From an uncultured Ruminococcus sp. (lineage in GTDB: Bacteria; Bacillota; Clostridia; Oscillospirales; Ruminococcaceae), in assembly GCA_947627175.1 (NCBI GenBank), contig CANQVA010000001.1, positions 124,001 to 188,000 on the forward strand: a DNA stretch of 64,000 nt, in the 5' to 3' direction. Shown here piece by piece: positions 51,016-59,574 of the stretch. Made by a program: the position numbers and the translations under genes. A model generated the notes under the pieces. That model was not told the origin of the DNA. It saw only the letters and a list, made by a program, of their open reading frames with translations, and did not search any database. Position 1 is the first letter of the stretch; each line of letters begins with the position of its first letter.

Positions 51016-51522
51016 TTATTGTTGACGTGTGGAAAGAATACTACATATTTTAGGTATGCAGACTTCAAGAAGTGCACAATATTTGTCAATCACGGTTATA
51101 ACATAGCTTTCCATGTATTTAGGTAACGGACGTGTTGCCGGCCACATATGCTTTACAATAATATCACGTTCCAGTTCCGTTATATCTGTAATTTGTGAGG
51201 CATTCCGCAAAGCTATGAGGGAATGCATAAGGCTGTGTGAATACTGTCCCTTTTCACGCATTGCATTATATTCCTTGCGGTCATAATAGAAAAGGTCATG
51301 AAGTAGTCCTGCTCTTGCGGCTGAACGTGCATTCAGTCTGAATTTCTTACACACTATATAACTATAATATGAAACATTCAGACAATGTTGAAAACGTGTT
51401 GTTGAAATATGGTGTGTTATATCTTTAAGTTGTTCAAGCTCACATGAATTTATAATATCACATATGCAATCATAATATGCACATAGTGAGAGGTCTTTTT
51501 TTGAACATATAGCTTTCAGCAT
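51016..51522 (-). CDS. HD-domain phosphohydrolase-like protein
   Basis: 168 residues. Metal ligands of the HD superfamily: TRFQHCLNVSYYSY (first His), GLLHDLFYYD (His-Asp pair), and later KHMWP (His). The compact helical shape suggests a small nucleotide phosphohydrolase; the substrate cannot be inferred. A run of basic residues and Cys is spread through the start (MLKAICSKKDLSLCAYYDCICD). Single-gene unit with its own terminator, between the VWA operon and an unknown gene. Confidence 0.83.
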   Translation of the reverse strand: MLKAICSKKDLSLCAYYDCICDIINSCELEQLKDITHHISTTRFQHCLNVSYYSYIVCKKFRLNARSAARAGLLHDLFYYDRKEYNAMREKGQYSHSLMHSLIALRNASQITDITELERDIIVKHMWPATRPLPKYMESYVITVIDKYCALLEVCIPKICSILSTRQQ

Positions 51523-51599
51523 AAAATTCCCCCTGTAACGGTAAATAATAATTTATAACGTTATTATACACTAATATTACAGTGAAGTCAATAGTAAAT

Positions 51600-52028
51600 T
51601 TATCGAAAATCCGATATTTCCGCAATTATTTCAGAACTGAAAATTATCTCCAGACCGGTTAACATATCATTTCCAACACAAAACGACAAATAATAATCAT
51701 CTGAAATAAAATAATTATACCTGTCATAATTTTCAAAAAAAGTATCAACGGAACTTTCTGCACCGAAAATCTTTATAATTTTTTCAAGACTGTCGCCGAA
51801 TCTCAAAGGAAAACCAATTTTTTCAAGAATATAATTACAGAAGTCAAATTCATTCGGGGATATTTCATCAAAACTTAAAGCTTCCAGTAAATCATTTTTG
51901 TTTTTTCTGAAAAATACAATCTTACAGCCAATAACTTCCGCATAGCCGAAAATTCCCGAATAACAGAAATCATATTCTTGTGTAACGGAAACGCCGTCAA
52001 GTGATGATAAATAAAAATCCCTGTCCAT
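51600..52028 (-). CDS. Unknown protein coupled to the aldo/keto reductase
   Basis: 142 residues, acidic and rich in Phe and Tyr (YDFCYSGIFGYAEVIG, ENYDRYNYFISDDYYLSFCVG). No motif recognised. The start codon overlaps the reductase stop (TAATG), so it is translationally coupled and expressed with it. The alternation of strands suggests a small beta-rich fold, possibly an immunity-like or SMI1-like protein, but this is weak. Confidence 0.65.
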   Translation of the reverse strand: MDRDFYLSSLDGVSVTQEYDFCYSGIFGYAEVIGCKIVFFRKNKNDLLEALSFDEISPNEFDFCNYILEKIGFPLRFGDSLEKIIKIFGAESSVDTFFENYDRYNYFISDDYYLSFCVGNDMLTGLEIIFSSEIIAEISDFR

Positions 52029-53014
52029 TATTTCAAAATATCTCCTATTTTTTCAATCTCTGCGGTGCTGAAATCAAGATGATTTATACATTCAACATTC
52101 TGTAAAATTTGTTCGGGACGGCTTGCACCAACAAGAACAGTCGTTACAGATTTATTGTGCAGAACCCACGACAACGCCATTTGAGAAAGAGTCTGACCTC
52201 TTGAAACAGCAATTTCATTAAGTCTGTTAAGTTTTGAAATCATACTTTCGTTAAGCTGATTTTTCAATTCTGATTTGCTGTATGCCCTTGAATCTTCCGG
52301 AATGCCTTTTAAATATCTGTCTGTAAGGAATCCCTGATATAATGGCGAAAATACAGCAAGTCCAAAACCGTTTTCACTTGCATAAGCGTCAAGACCGTCA
52401 TTTTCAATCCAACGGTTTAACATAGAATAAGACGGCTGATTTATTATAAACGGCGTTTTCAATTCTTTGAATATACGCTGAATTTCCGCTGTCTGAATTT
52501 TATTATAGTTTGAAATTCCTACATATAACGCTTTTCCCTGTCTTACTGCGTTATCAAGTGCAAGTGCAGTTTCTTCAACGGGCGTTTCAGGGTCGGGAAC
52601 ATGATGATAAAAAATATCTACATATTCAAGTCCCATTCTTTTCAGACTTTGGTCAAGTGATGCGGTGAGATATTTGCGTGAACCGTTTCCGTCGCCATAA
52701 GGCCCTGCCCACATATCATAGCCTGCTTTTGTGGAAATGCACATTTCATCACGGTATTTTCTCATGCCCCTGTCAAGAATATGACCAAAATTTTCCTCTG
52801 CACTTCCATAAGGAACACCGTAATTATTGGCAAGGTCAAAATGAGTTATACCGAGGTCAAACGCCGTGTGTACCATTTTTTCAGCGTTGGCAAAACTGCA
52901 TGAATGCCCGAAATTTTGCCAAAGTCCCAAAGAAACCGCCGAGAGTTTAAGACCGCTTTTTCCGCACCTGTTGTAAATCATTTTTTCATAACGTTTTTCG
53001 TTTGGTACGTACAT
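52028..53014 (-). CDS. Aldo/keto reductase (YghZ / Gpr type)
   Basis: 328 residues, TIM barrel. The N-terminus MYVPNEKRYEKMIYNRCGKSGLKLSAVSLGLW is that of the YghZ subfamily (L-glyceraldehyde-3-phosphate reductase, methylglyoxal detoxification). Catalytic Asp and Tyr are in FDLANNYG, Lys in STKAGYDMW, His in DIFYHHVPDP. NADPH is the expected cofactor. Ribosome site AAGGAG. It heads a two-gene unit with the unknown gene downstream, and is separated from the SCP2 gene by a terminator. Confidence 0.92.
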   Translation of the reverse strand: MYVPNEKRYEKMIYNRCGKSGLKLSAVSLGLWQNFGHSCSFANAEKMVHTAFDLGITHFDLANNYGVPYGSAEENFGHILDRGMRKYRDEMCISTKAGYDMWAGPYGDGNGSRKYLTASLDQSLKRMGLEYVDIFYHHVPDPETPVEETALALDNAVRQGKALYVGISNYNKIQTAEIQRIFKELKTPFIINQPSYSMLNRWIENDGLDAYASENGFGLAVFSPLYQGFLTDRYLKGIPEDSRAYSKSELKNQLNESMISKLNRLNEIAVSRGQTLSQMALSWVLHNKSVTTVLVGASRPEQILQNVECINHLDFSTAEIEKIGDILK

Positions 53015-53091
53015 AAAAAAATTCTCCTTATTTTCATAATTTTAAATAATACCATATTATAATTATACTGTTTTTGACAGAAGTTGTCAAC

Positions 53092-53125
53092 AAAAAAACA
53101 GAACCCGAATATCGGATTCTGTTTA
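53092..53125 (-). terminator. Terminator of the condensation/carrier/ligase operon
   Basis: AACAGAA-CCCGA with TCGG-TTCTGTT (53097-53108 with 53112-53123), one mismatch, then T7 on the minus strand. Seven bases past the SCP2 stop. Confidence 0.82.
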
Positions 53126-53131
53126 AAATTA

Positions 53132-53473
53132 TTACTTGCTGTTTTTCTGGAATTTCTTGACAATCTTGCTAAATTCAAGAGCTTTTTCAATACTGCCTTC
53201 AACTTTGAGTTTGCCTGTAGTGAAAGCAACAACTGCATCAAGTTTTCCCTCACATATCTTTAAAAAGTTCTTTGCAGAAATGATAAAGATACAGTCACGG
53301 TCATAATATTCATACGGTTCAACATAAACCTTACCGTCTTTGAGTTCAATATAGAAAGCACCTTCGCCTTCACCTGTGATGTTGACTTGTACTGCAATAT
53401 GTCCCTCAAGACCTTCAACATCATTTGCAAGTATAAGTTCCTTTGACTTTGCAAAAATTTCTTCGTATGTCAT
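53132..53473 (-). CDS. SCP2 sterol-carrier-like lipid-binding protein
   Basis: 113 residues, whole length an SCP2 domain: GAFYIELKDGKVYVEPYEYYDRDCIFIISAKNFLKICEGKLDAVVAFTTGKLKVEGSIEKALEF. Such domains bind acyl chains or other lipids in a tunnel. It is the last gene of an operon with a free AMP-ligase, a carrier protein and a condensation-type enzyme, so it may hold the acyl substrate or the product. Ribosome site AAAGGAG. No catalytic residues are expected. Confidence 0.88.
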   Translation of the reverse strand: MTYEEIFAKSKELILANDVEGLEGHIAVQVNITGEGEGAFYIELKDGKVYVEPYEYYDRDCIFIISAKNFLKICEGKLDAVVAFTTGKLKVEGSIEKALEFSKIVKKFQKNSK

Positions 53474-53490
53474 AAAAAATCATACTCCTT

Positions 53491-55032
53491 TTATTTTATT
53501 ATTCGTCCCTGTTCAGACTGTTTGCGGACTATCTTCTTTGAAGCAGTCTTGTCAAATTCCTTGTCTCTTATACGCAGACGGCGAATAGCCTTTGCAGGGG
53601 GAACGGTTTTATTTATGCTGTCTACAGCTTCACGGAACTTTGTTTCAAGTTCCTCTGATGAACAATCGGGGTATAAATCGGTGTTCGGGAAAATTTCAGC
53701 ACATATAACGCTGTCATCACTGTAAACAAGAATTTCAGAAATATAGTCCGAACCGGCAAATTTATTTTCAAGTTCCTCAGGAGAAACGTTTTCACCGTTT
53801 GAAAGAATAATGAGATTCTTTTTTCTGCCGGTGAGGAAAAGCTTGTTGTTATCGCCTACATAGCCAAGGTCGCCTGTATGAAGCCAGCCGTCGGGAGTGA
53901 GAGCCTCTGCTGTTGCCTGTTCGTCCTTATAGTAACCTGCCATAACAGATGGACTTTTTACCAAAATTTCGCCATCAACTGTTTTCACCTGACAGCCATT
54001 GACAATTACGCCTACATCGCCCGCACATTCAGTATCAAATCTATCACCCGTTGAAATTCTCGGAGAACATTCTGTCATTCCGTAACCCTGAGCCATTTGA
54101 AAGCCCATGTCAATATATGCCTTTTGAAGTTCGGGGCGGAGATATGCACCACCGCTATATATTGTTTTAAGTCTGCCTCCGAAAACGTCCTGAGCGATTT
54201 TGCTTATCGGAATATCGGGTTTTGATGCAGAAACATTTTTTATCTGCTTGTATATAGTTTCCGCAATCATCGGAACAAGAAGTATTACTGTAGGTCTGAA
54301 GAGTTTCAGATTTTGCGGTATTCTCATCATAGAATCATTGAAACAAAGTTCAGTGCCATAACGGATAGAAAGAAGAATATCACAAGTAAAACAATAAATG
54401 TGATGAATAGGAAGAACAGACATTATAACGTCTTGCTGAGTGCTTTCGTTGTCCTGACACATAGTGTTGTCAATAAGATTACTGTTAAGGAGCATAACGC
54501 CCTTGCTTTTGCCTGTTGTGCCGGAAGTATAAGAAATTGCAGCGAGTGCGGACGGGTCTACGGGAGTAAATTCCTCCGGCTGATTTTCGTCAAGAATTTT
54601 CTGAAAATCTTTGTCAAATGAAATACATTCCTTTACATTCAGACAATTTTTTCTTATGTCGGGAATCATGCTTTCATGTCTTGCATCGCAGAAGAAAATT
54701 TCAGAATCAGAACGATTTACGAGTTCGCATATATCTGCACTTGCGAGTTGTGCATCAAGCGGAACAGCGGCATTTCCTCCGCATACAGTTCCGAAATAGC
54801 TGACAAGCCATGCATAGCTTGAACCGCCGACAACTGCCGCTTTAATGGGTTCTTCGCTTTTACATACGGAATTTATCCATGACATCATTTTCTTTATGTC
54901 GCTGCAAAAGTCATTGAATGACTTTTCGGAAATTTCCTTTCCCTTTTTTTCCTTGATGAAAATTTTATCACCGTATTCATTAGCAGCAGCAACAACAAGT
55001 TCTTGCAAGGTTTTTACATCATTCTTATTCAT
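53491..55032 (-). CDS. Free-standing AMP-dependent ligase (acyl/adenylation enzyme)
   Basis: 513 residues of the ANL superfamily. P-loop SYTSGTTGKSKGVM, YGMTECSPRIS, the TGD motif in WLHTGDLGYVGDNNKLFLTGRKKNLIILSNGENVSPEEL, and the C-terminal catalytic Lys near DKTASKKIVRK. It activates a carboxylic acid as AMP ester and should load it on the carrier protein next door (8 bp away). Shape and phrases fit long-chain fatty acyl ligases better than amino-acid adenylation domains. The start ATG at 55032 is preferred over the GTG at 55038. Confidence 0.9.
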   Translation of the reverse strand: MNKNDVKTLQELVVAAANEYGDKIFIKEKKGKEISEKSFNDFCSDIKKMMSWINSVCKSEEPIKAAVVGGSSYAWLVSYFGTVCGGNAAVPLDAQLASADICELVNRSDSEIFFCDARHESMIPDIRKNCLNVKECISFDKDFQKILDENQPEEFTPVDPSALAAISYTSGTTGKSKGVMLLNSNLIDNTMCQDNESTQQDVIMSVLPIHHIYCFTCDILLSIRYGTELCFNDSMMRIPQNLKLFRPTVILLVPMIAETIYKQIKNVSASKPDIPISKIAQDVFGGRLKTIYSGGAYLRPELQKAYIDMGFQMAQGYGMTECSPRISTGDRFDTECAGDVGVIVNGCQVKTVDGEILVKSPSVMAGYYKDEQATAEALTPDGWLHTGDLGYVGDNNKLFLTGRKKNLIILSNGENVSPEELENKFAGSDYISEILVYSDDSVICAEIFPNTDLYPDCSSEELETKFREAVDSINKTVPPAKAIRRLRIRDKEFDKTASKKIVRKQSEQGRIIK

Positions 55033-55039
55033 AAGCACC

Positions 55040-55267
55040 TTAGCCTTTCAGTGATTCAAAGTAAGCGATTGCTTCGCCTACAGTGCGGATATTTACAATT
55101 TCAGATTCGTCAACAGAAATGTCAAATTCTGTTTCAATATCTCCGAGCATACACATGAAGTCATACGAATTAAGACCGATATCTTCAATAAAGCGTGATT
55201 CTTCGGTTATTTCGTCAGGATTCACTTCAACATAGTTTACTATAATTTCCTTAATTTTTTCCAACAT
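55040..55267 (-). CDS. Free-standing acyl/peptidyl carrier protein
   Basis: 75 residues, four-helix carrier protein. The phosphopantetheine Ser is Ser34 in DIGLNSYDFMCML, where the usual DSL/DSM reads NSY. Strongly acidic like ACPs. A second, housekeeping ACP would be expected elsewhere in the genome. It lies between the condensation-type enzyme and the AMP-ligase in the TetR-controlled operon, which makes it the thioester carrier of this pathway. Ribosome site AAGGAGGT. Confidence 0.92.
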   Translation of the reverse strand: MLEKIKEIIVNYVEVNPDEITEESRFIEDIGLNSYDFMCMLGDIETEFDISVDESEIVNIRTVGEAIAYFESLKG

Positions 55268-55281
55268 AAAAATATACCTCC

Positions 55282-56688
55282 TTAAATCATTTCAAGAATT
55301 TCACCGATAGTACGGTCTTTGTCTTCAATGCCCCTGAAAAGAACACGGCAGAGATAATAATAGAAATATTGCATTTCGTATTCTGTGACAGCGTCCTTTC
55401 TGTACTCAAAGTTGAAGTTAAGACCATTATCTTCAGGGCGATGCATTACTGTAAGATACAGGGGTTGTCCTGCAACTCCGTTTGTATACCACATACTTTT
55501 GTACGGAATGTCAGGCATTTCTTTTGTGTTATCATTCATTGTAAGCGGCTGATAAGTAAGACTGATACTTTCATAGCTTGCACCGGGCTTTAATTTCCAG
55601 TACTGACCCCTTTTAATATTAAGTTCAATCGGGTCATAATCTGCATGACGGAAAATTTTATTCTGTTCTGCCTGAATCATGTGTATACCATCGAGGAAAG
55701 TCATTTCAGGTTTCATAATAGTACGCATAGGGAAGAAATGTATTCTTGTACCGCCTGAATATTTTTCTGAAAGAGTTCCTCTGCGTGCAATACAAGTCTT
55801 TACTGAAACATCTTCTTCATTGTCATTGAACTTTGAAAGAACAGTTCTGAGACCCATAAGAAGCAGACTTGCCATAGGAACGTGATACAACTCACAGAAC
55901 TTTACAAGACGCATTGATGCATCTTTTTCAAGAGAGTAAACAGAAATTGAAGCCTCCGGACTTCTTGAAACAACCATTGCCCACTTCTGATCAGGATTAT
56001 TATTTTCACGACGCTGTGTAAGCAATCTGCCCTGCCCTGAAAAATCAGTATACATGGGTTCATCTCTCTCAATTTCCTCTTTCCAGAATTTTTCGTCACG
56101 TTTTCTTGCAGGAGAATCAGCCTCATATGCAAGGTCTTTTTCAAGTTGCTTTATATATGACTTCATAGGTTTCGGCATTTCAGTGCCGTATCTCATAGAA
56201 CAGTAAATTTCCAGCACTGCACGGTTGAAACCTATAATTGAACTTGAATCCATTGTCATATGGTCAACTTTAAGATAAATACCGTTGTAACCGTTCGGAA
56301 GTTTTATCATTATTACCTGATTCATGGGACTATTATATCTCGCAAACGGGAGTGCAGTCCATTTACGCATTTCATTGTGTGCGTCCTCCTCGTTTCTGTC
56401 GGAAAAATCACAAAGTGGTATGTCACGTTCTTCAAAAGGTGTAATATACTGATAAACTTCGCCGTTTTCGTCCTCAATGAAACGCAGACGCATTGTTTCA
56501 AACATCTCATAAGCCTTATATATTGCCCTTTTCAGAAGTCCGAAATCAACTTCCTGCTGAACATAAAGTCCCGTTCCTATGCAGAGAACCTGAGAAGGAC
56601 AAAAACGAATGGTGTAATTATGGAGTTTCTGTGCAGCACATAAAGGATAACATTTCATCACTGCACCGTTTACATTTAATTCTTTCAT
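55282..56688 (-). CDS. Free-standing condensation-domain acyltransferase
   Basis: 468 residues, the size and pattern of a non-ribosomal peptide condensation domain. N-terminal motif YPLCAAQKLHNYT. The active-site motif, HHxxxDG in the family, reads DHMTMDS (Asp142, His143, Asp147): the catalytic second His is kept, the first His is Asp, and the Gly is Ser. It should join the carrier-bound acyl group to an amine or alcohol. The acceptor is unknown. Ribosome site AGGAGG; 14 bp separate it from the hydrolase and 14 from the carrier gene. Confidence 0.87.
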   Translation of the reverse strand: MKELNVNGAVMKCYPLCAAQKLHNYTIRFCPSQVLCIGTGLYVQQEVDFGLLKRAIYKAYEMFETMRLRFIEDENGEVYQYITPFEERDIPLCDFSDRNEEDAHNEMRKWTALPFARYNSPMNQVIMIKLPNGYNGIYLKVDHMTMDSSSIIGFNRAVLEIYCSMRYGTEMPKPMKSYIKQLEKDLAYEADSPARKRDEKFWKEEIERDEPMYTDFSGQGRLLTQRRENNNPDQKWAMVVSRSPEASISVYSLEKDASMRLVKFCELYHVPMASLLLMGLRTVLSKFNDNEEDVSVKTCIARRGTLSEKYSGGTRIHFFPMRTIMKPEMTFLDGIHMIQAEQNKIFRHADYDPIELNIKRGQYWKLKPGASYESISLTYQPLTMNDNTKEMPDIPYKSMWYTNGVAGQPLYLTVMHRPEDNGLNFNFEYRKDAVTEYEMQYFYYYLCRVLFRGIEDKDRTIGEILEMI

Positions 56689-56702
56689 TTTTTCCTCCTG
56701 TA

Positions 56703-57656
56703 TTATACAATATACTTACTTGTAAATTCTTCTATCTTTTCTTCATAAGCCGGCGGATTTTCATAATATGCAGCACCATGTCCGGCATTTTCGACAAGCA
56801 TCATGTCCTTTTCAGACTGACAGGCTTCATAATTCTGCTTTGTCATGTAAAGCGGTACAAAATTATCGTCCATACCATGAATGAAAAGAATAGGTACTTT
56901 TGTTTCACGTACTGCGTCAAGAGTTGAATATTCATCAAAACTGTACCCTGCTTTTTTACGGCAAATTGAATTACTGATATTCATTATCGGAAAAGGCGGA
57001 AGATGATAGTCTTTTTTCAAAACGTGCTTAAATACTTCATACGGAGAAGTAAACGCACAATCAGCAACAATTGCCTTTACAGAGTCGGAAAGGTCTGAAA
57101 AAGCGGAAGTCATAAGTATAGTAGTTCCGCCCATTGAAACACCGTAAAGCAGAATCTGTTTACTTTTTTCAAAGCGTTTGTCAATATATTCAATCCATTT
57201 TTTGCAGTCGTAACGGTCAAGTATTCCGAAACCTATGTAATCACCGCCACTGTTTCCGTGTCCTCTGTGGTCAACAATAAGACAGTCATAACCTATTCTG
57301 TGGAAAAATACAGAGATTGATGAACAGTCTTTCATTCCACGTCCTGTATAACCATGATTGCAGATAACAAGCTTATTGCTTTTTTCCTCTGCCGGAAAAT
57401 AATCCGCATGGAGTTCAATGCCGTCACGTGCTTTAATGGTTATATGTTCCATTTCCTGAGTTTCAAGCCATTCACGATTAGGAACCATGAATTTCTTGTA
57501 TTCCTCCCACTTTGACATATCTGCCATTTCGTCAAGGTTGACCCTCAAAGTGTCTTGTCTTGGAATTGTACGGTTAAACAGAGTTTTCGCACCTGCCACA
57601 CAAGCAGTATAAGTACCGCCTGCCGCAAGAACTGCACCCAATAATAATTTAGACAT
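56703..57656 (-). CDS. Membrane-anchored alpha/beta hydrolase
   Basis: 317 residues. An N-terminal hydrophobic segment (LLLGAVLAAGGTYTACVAGA) likely anchors it. Serine-hydrolase motif YGVSMGGT with the nucleophile Ser, oxyanion HGYTGRGMKD, acid in HGMDDNFVP and final His in NAGHGAAYY. The family (BAAT/peptidase S9-like) often acts on acyl esters or peptides. First gene of the TetR-controlled operon, so it may free, move or edit the acyl product. Ribosome site AGAGGTG. Confidence 0.9.
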   Translation of the reverse strand: MSKLLLGAVLAAGGTYTACVAGAKTLFNRTIPRQDTLRVNLDEMADMSKWEEYKKFMVPNREWLETQEMEHITIKARDGIELHADYFPAEEKSNKLVICNHGYTGRGMKDCSSISVFFHRIGYDCLIVDHRGHGNSGGDYIGFGILDRYDCKKWIEYIDKRFEKSKQILLYGVSMGGTTILMTSAFSDLSDSVKAIVADCAFTSPYEVFKHVLKKDYHLPPFPIMNISNSICRKKAGYSFDEYSTLDAVRETKVPILFIHGMDDNFVPLYMTKQNYEACQSEKDMMLVENAGHGAAYYENPPAYEEKIEEFTSKYIV

Positions 57657-57675
57657 AATTACACCTCTTATTATT

Positions 57676-57736
57676 TTCGACCGTCGGTCGAATTTTGGAC
57701 TAATATTATTATATCACGTTTTCGACCGTTGGTCAA
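57676..57736 (-). promoter_or_regulatory. TetR operator pair over the operon promoter
   Basis: Operator 1 TTCGACCG-T-CGGTCGAA (57676-57692, perfect) and operator 2 TTCGACCG-T-TGGTCAA (57721-57736, near perfect), centres 45 bp apart. The minus-strand promoter lies between and on them: -35 TTGACC (57731-57736, inside operator 2), 17-bp spacer, -10 TATAAT (57708-57713), with operator 1 just downstream of the start point. A repressor on both would block both binding and escape of polymerase. Confidence 0.85.
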
Positions 57737-57759
57737 GTATCTTTTTTCATAACTTTGAC

Positions 57760-57788
57760 TTGAAAAAAATATATTTTTATGTTATAAT
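57760..57788 (+). promoter_or_regulatory. Promoter of the TetR gene
   Basis: TTGAAA (57760-57765), 17-bp spacer, TATAAT (57783-57788), pointing at the GTG start 46 bp away. It is 23 bp from operator 2, close enough for self-control. Confidence 0.7.
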
Positions 57789-57833
57789 AGCACACAGACT
57801 ACTTGAAATACATCAAACGAAAGGAAAATCACT

Positions 57834-58451
57834 GTGAAAGAAAATAAGATTGATATTATACTCAATTCGGCTGAAAAACTTATGTGTTCAATGGAAGAAC
57901 CAAATAAAGACATGACAGTTGACATGATAGCAAAAAATGCAGGCATCGGCAAAGGAAGTATATATTATTACTTCGGAAGCAAAGATGAAATTATTGACGC
58001 TGTTATTGAAAGAAGTTACTCTATTGCAATAAAAGAATATTTTGCATCTACTGAAAACTGTGAAACGACTTATGAAAAAATGCATCATCTTTTTGCCTCC
58101 ATGATAAAAAAAGAATTTATCGACAACAGGCATAATGTAATGATTTCACTTCATGTACAGGACGATATTGTTCTACACTATAAAATGATGATGACTGCAA
58201 TAAAAACAGTTTCGCCTATTCTCACTCAGATTCTTGAGGACGGCGTAAAAAATGGTTCAGTCCACACGGAAGCACCGAAAGAAAGTTCAGAAATGATTGT
58301 TGCAATGCTTACATTTCTGCTGAACAGGTCTTTTTTTCCGTCTGATGACGCAAGTATGTACCGAAAATTGAAAATGTATGCAGGCGTTCTTGAAACTTGC
58401 CTTGAAACAGAAAAAGGAACTTTTGATTTTCTTTTCACAAAACCCGAATGA
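57834..58451 (+). CDS. TetR-family repressor of the adjacent operon
   Basis: 205 residues. The N-terminal helix-turn-helix DMTVDMIAKNAGIGKGSIYYYFGSKDEIIDAVIE is textbook TetR. The C-terminal ligand-binding half is helical and not assigned to a ligand. It starts at GTG with AAAGGA ahead. Divergent from the hydrolase-condensation-carrier-ligase-SCP2 operon, with two palindromes in the shared region, so it very likely represses that operon and perhaps itself. The ligand could be the acyl substrate or the product. Confidence 0.93.
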   Translation: MKENKIDIILNSAEKLMCSMEEPNKDMTVDMIAKNAGIGKGSIYYYFGSKDEIIDAVIERSYSIAIKEYFASTENCETTYEKMHHLFASMIKKEFIDNRHNVMISLHVQDDIVLHYKMMMTAIKTVSPILTQILEDGVKNGSVHTEAPKESSEMIVAMLTFLLNRSFFPSDDASMYRKLKMYAGVLETCLETEKGTFDFLFTKPE

Positions 58452-58510
58452 AAATCATTGTTTCAGATATATTACGCCGTTCAGACATTATTTTTGAATC
58501 CGATACAGAA

Positions 58511-58548
58511 AATGCCTGTATTTCTAAATTTGAAATACAGGCACTTTT
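58511..58548. terminator. Terminator shared by tetR and tRNA-Pro
   Basis: TGCCTGTATTTC (58513-58524) and GAAATACAGGCA (58532-58543), perfect 12-bp stem, with T4 on each side. Confidence 0.88.
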
Positions 58549-58552
58549 ACAG

Positions 58553-58626
58553 TCGAGGTGACAGGATTTGAACCTGCGGCCCCTACGTCCCGAACGTAGT
58601 ACTCTACCAAACTGAGCCACACCTCG
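58553..58626 (-). tRNA. tRNA-Pro (anticodon CGG)
   Basis: 74 bases on the minus strand. The acceptor stem CGAGGTG pairs with CACCTCG, the D-arm is present, the anticodon stem CTACG/CGTAG encloses the loop TTCGGGA (anticodon CGG), and the T-arm GCAGG-TTCAAAT-CCTGT is standard. The 3' CCA is not encoded. Discriminator base A, as in tRNA-Pro. Confidence 0.96.
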
Positions 58627-58701
58627 CTAACAGAGAACATTATATCACAAAAAGGCAATATTGTCAAGGGATTTTTTTAAAATAGAATATATTTTTATTT
58701 T

Positions 58702-59484
58702 TTAACTAAATTCAGCAGGGTCAACGTAATAATACGTTTTTATATTGTCAATATCATAAAGCATTTCATCAACTGTTTTATATCTGTCAATGACATCATA
58801 AGCACAGGCTTTATTTATAATTTTCAAAAACTCTGCCGAAACGTCAATACCATGTGAAAGTTTTACAAGACTTACACCGAAAGAATATATATCTGTCTGA
58901 TAACTGCATACTGCTCCCGATTCTGAAATTTCCGGGGCTATATAGCCTTTAGTTCCGCCGATACCCTTGTTTTCATCTGCATACTTTGAGATATTGAAAT
59001 CACCGAGTTTATAATTGCCTGATAAATCACAGAAAAAATTAGCCGGTTTTACGTCGCAGTGAATAATGCCGTTTTCATGAATATATGCAAGGGCTTTTCC
59101 TATATCGTGGGCAATTTTTATAATACTTCTTTCTGACATGATATAATAATTTTTCATAATCTCTGTAAGCGGACTGACATATTCCATTCTTATCATAAAA
59201 ATATATCCCAAATCTACAATTTTTTGTATTGCTTTTTCCTGATATTCGACAATATACGGACAATTTTTAAGACGGTACATAATATCTGATTCAATTTCCG
59301 CAACAGCAAGTTTTCTGTTTAAGCTGTCAATGCTGTCTGCAAAAACAGGCTTTACTTTAAGTGCGGAGATTTTATTTTCGTAGTATATTTTATAGACTTC
59401 ACTATAATTTCCTTGTCCGATTTTTTCACCGACAAACCAGTTTTTCCATAGAGGCTGTTTTATATATTCAATAAGTTTTCCCAT
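58702..59484 (-). CDS. Small soluble Ser/Thr protein kinase
   Basis: 260 residues, kinase domain only. Gly-rich loop GQGNYSEVYK, the lysine in SALKVKP, catalytic loop IIHCDVKPANF, then DFN in place of DFG, and APE in IAPEISE. The HCD variant of HRD and the DFN are seen in some bacterial kinases and may lower activity. No membrane helix and no PASTA repeats, so it is not PknB. The start is the ATG at 59484 (AAGGTGA ahead); an in-frame GTG lies at 59493. Its targets are unknown; it is isolated between the tRNA and a dockerin gene. Confidence 0.9.
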   Translation of the reverse strand: MGKLIEYIKQPLWKNWFVGEKIGQGNYSEVYKIYYENKISALKVKPVFADSIDSLNRKLAVAEIESDIMYRLKNCPYIVEYQEKAIQKIVDLGYIFMIRMEYVSPLTEIMKNYYIMSERSIIKIAHDIGKALAYIHENGIIHCDVKPANFFCDLSGNYKLGDFNISKYADENKGIGGTKGYIAPEISESGAVCSYQTDIYSFGVSLVKLSHGIDVSAEFLKIINKACAYDVIDRYKTVDEMLYDIDNIKTYYYVDPAEFS

Positions 59485-59530
59485 AGAAATCACCTTATTT
59501 TATAATAACAGATTGTACAAACCATGTCAA

Positions 59531-59567
59531 CAAAAAAAGAGAGGATTTTTTTAAAACCCTCTCTTGA
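59531..59567 (-). terminator. Terminator of the dockerin protein gene
   Basis: AAGAGAGG (59537-59544) pairs with CCTCTCTT (59558-59565), followed by T7 on the minus strand. Confidence 0.85.
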
Positions 59568-59574
59568 TTCATTA

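Noticed and set aside
58553-58626. tRNA-Pro as an attachment site for an integrated element
   Set aside because: No integrase and no repeated tRNA 3' end within the window; both flanks look like ordinary chromosome.
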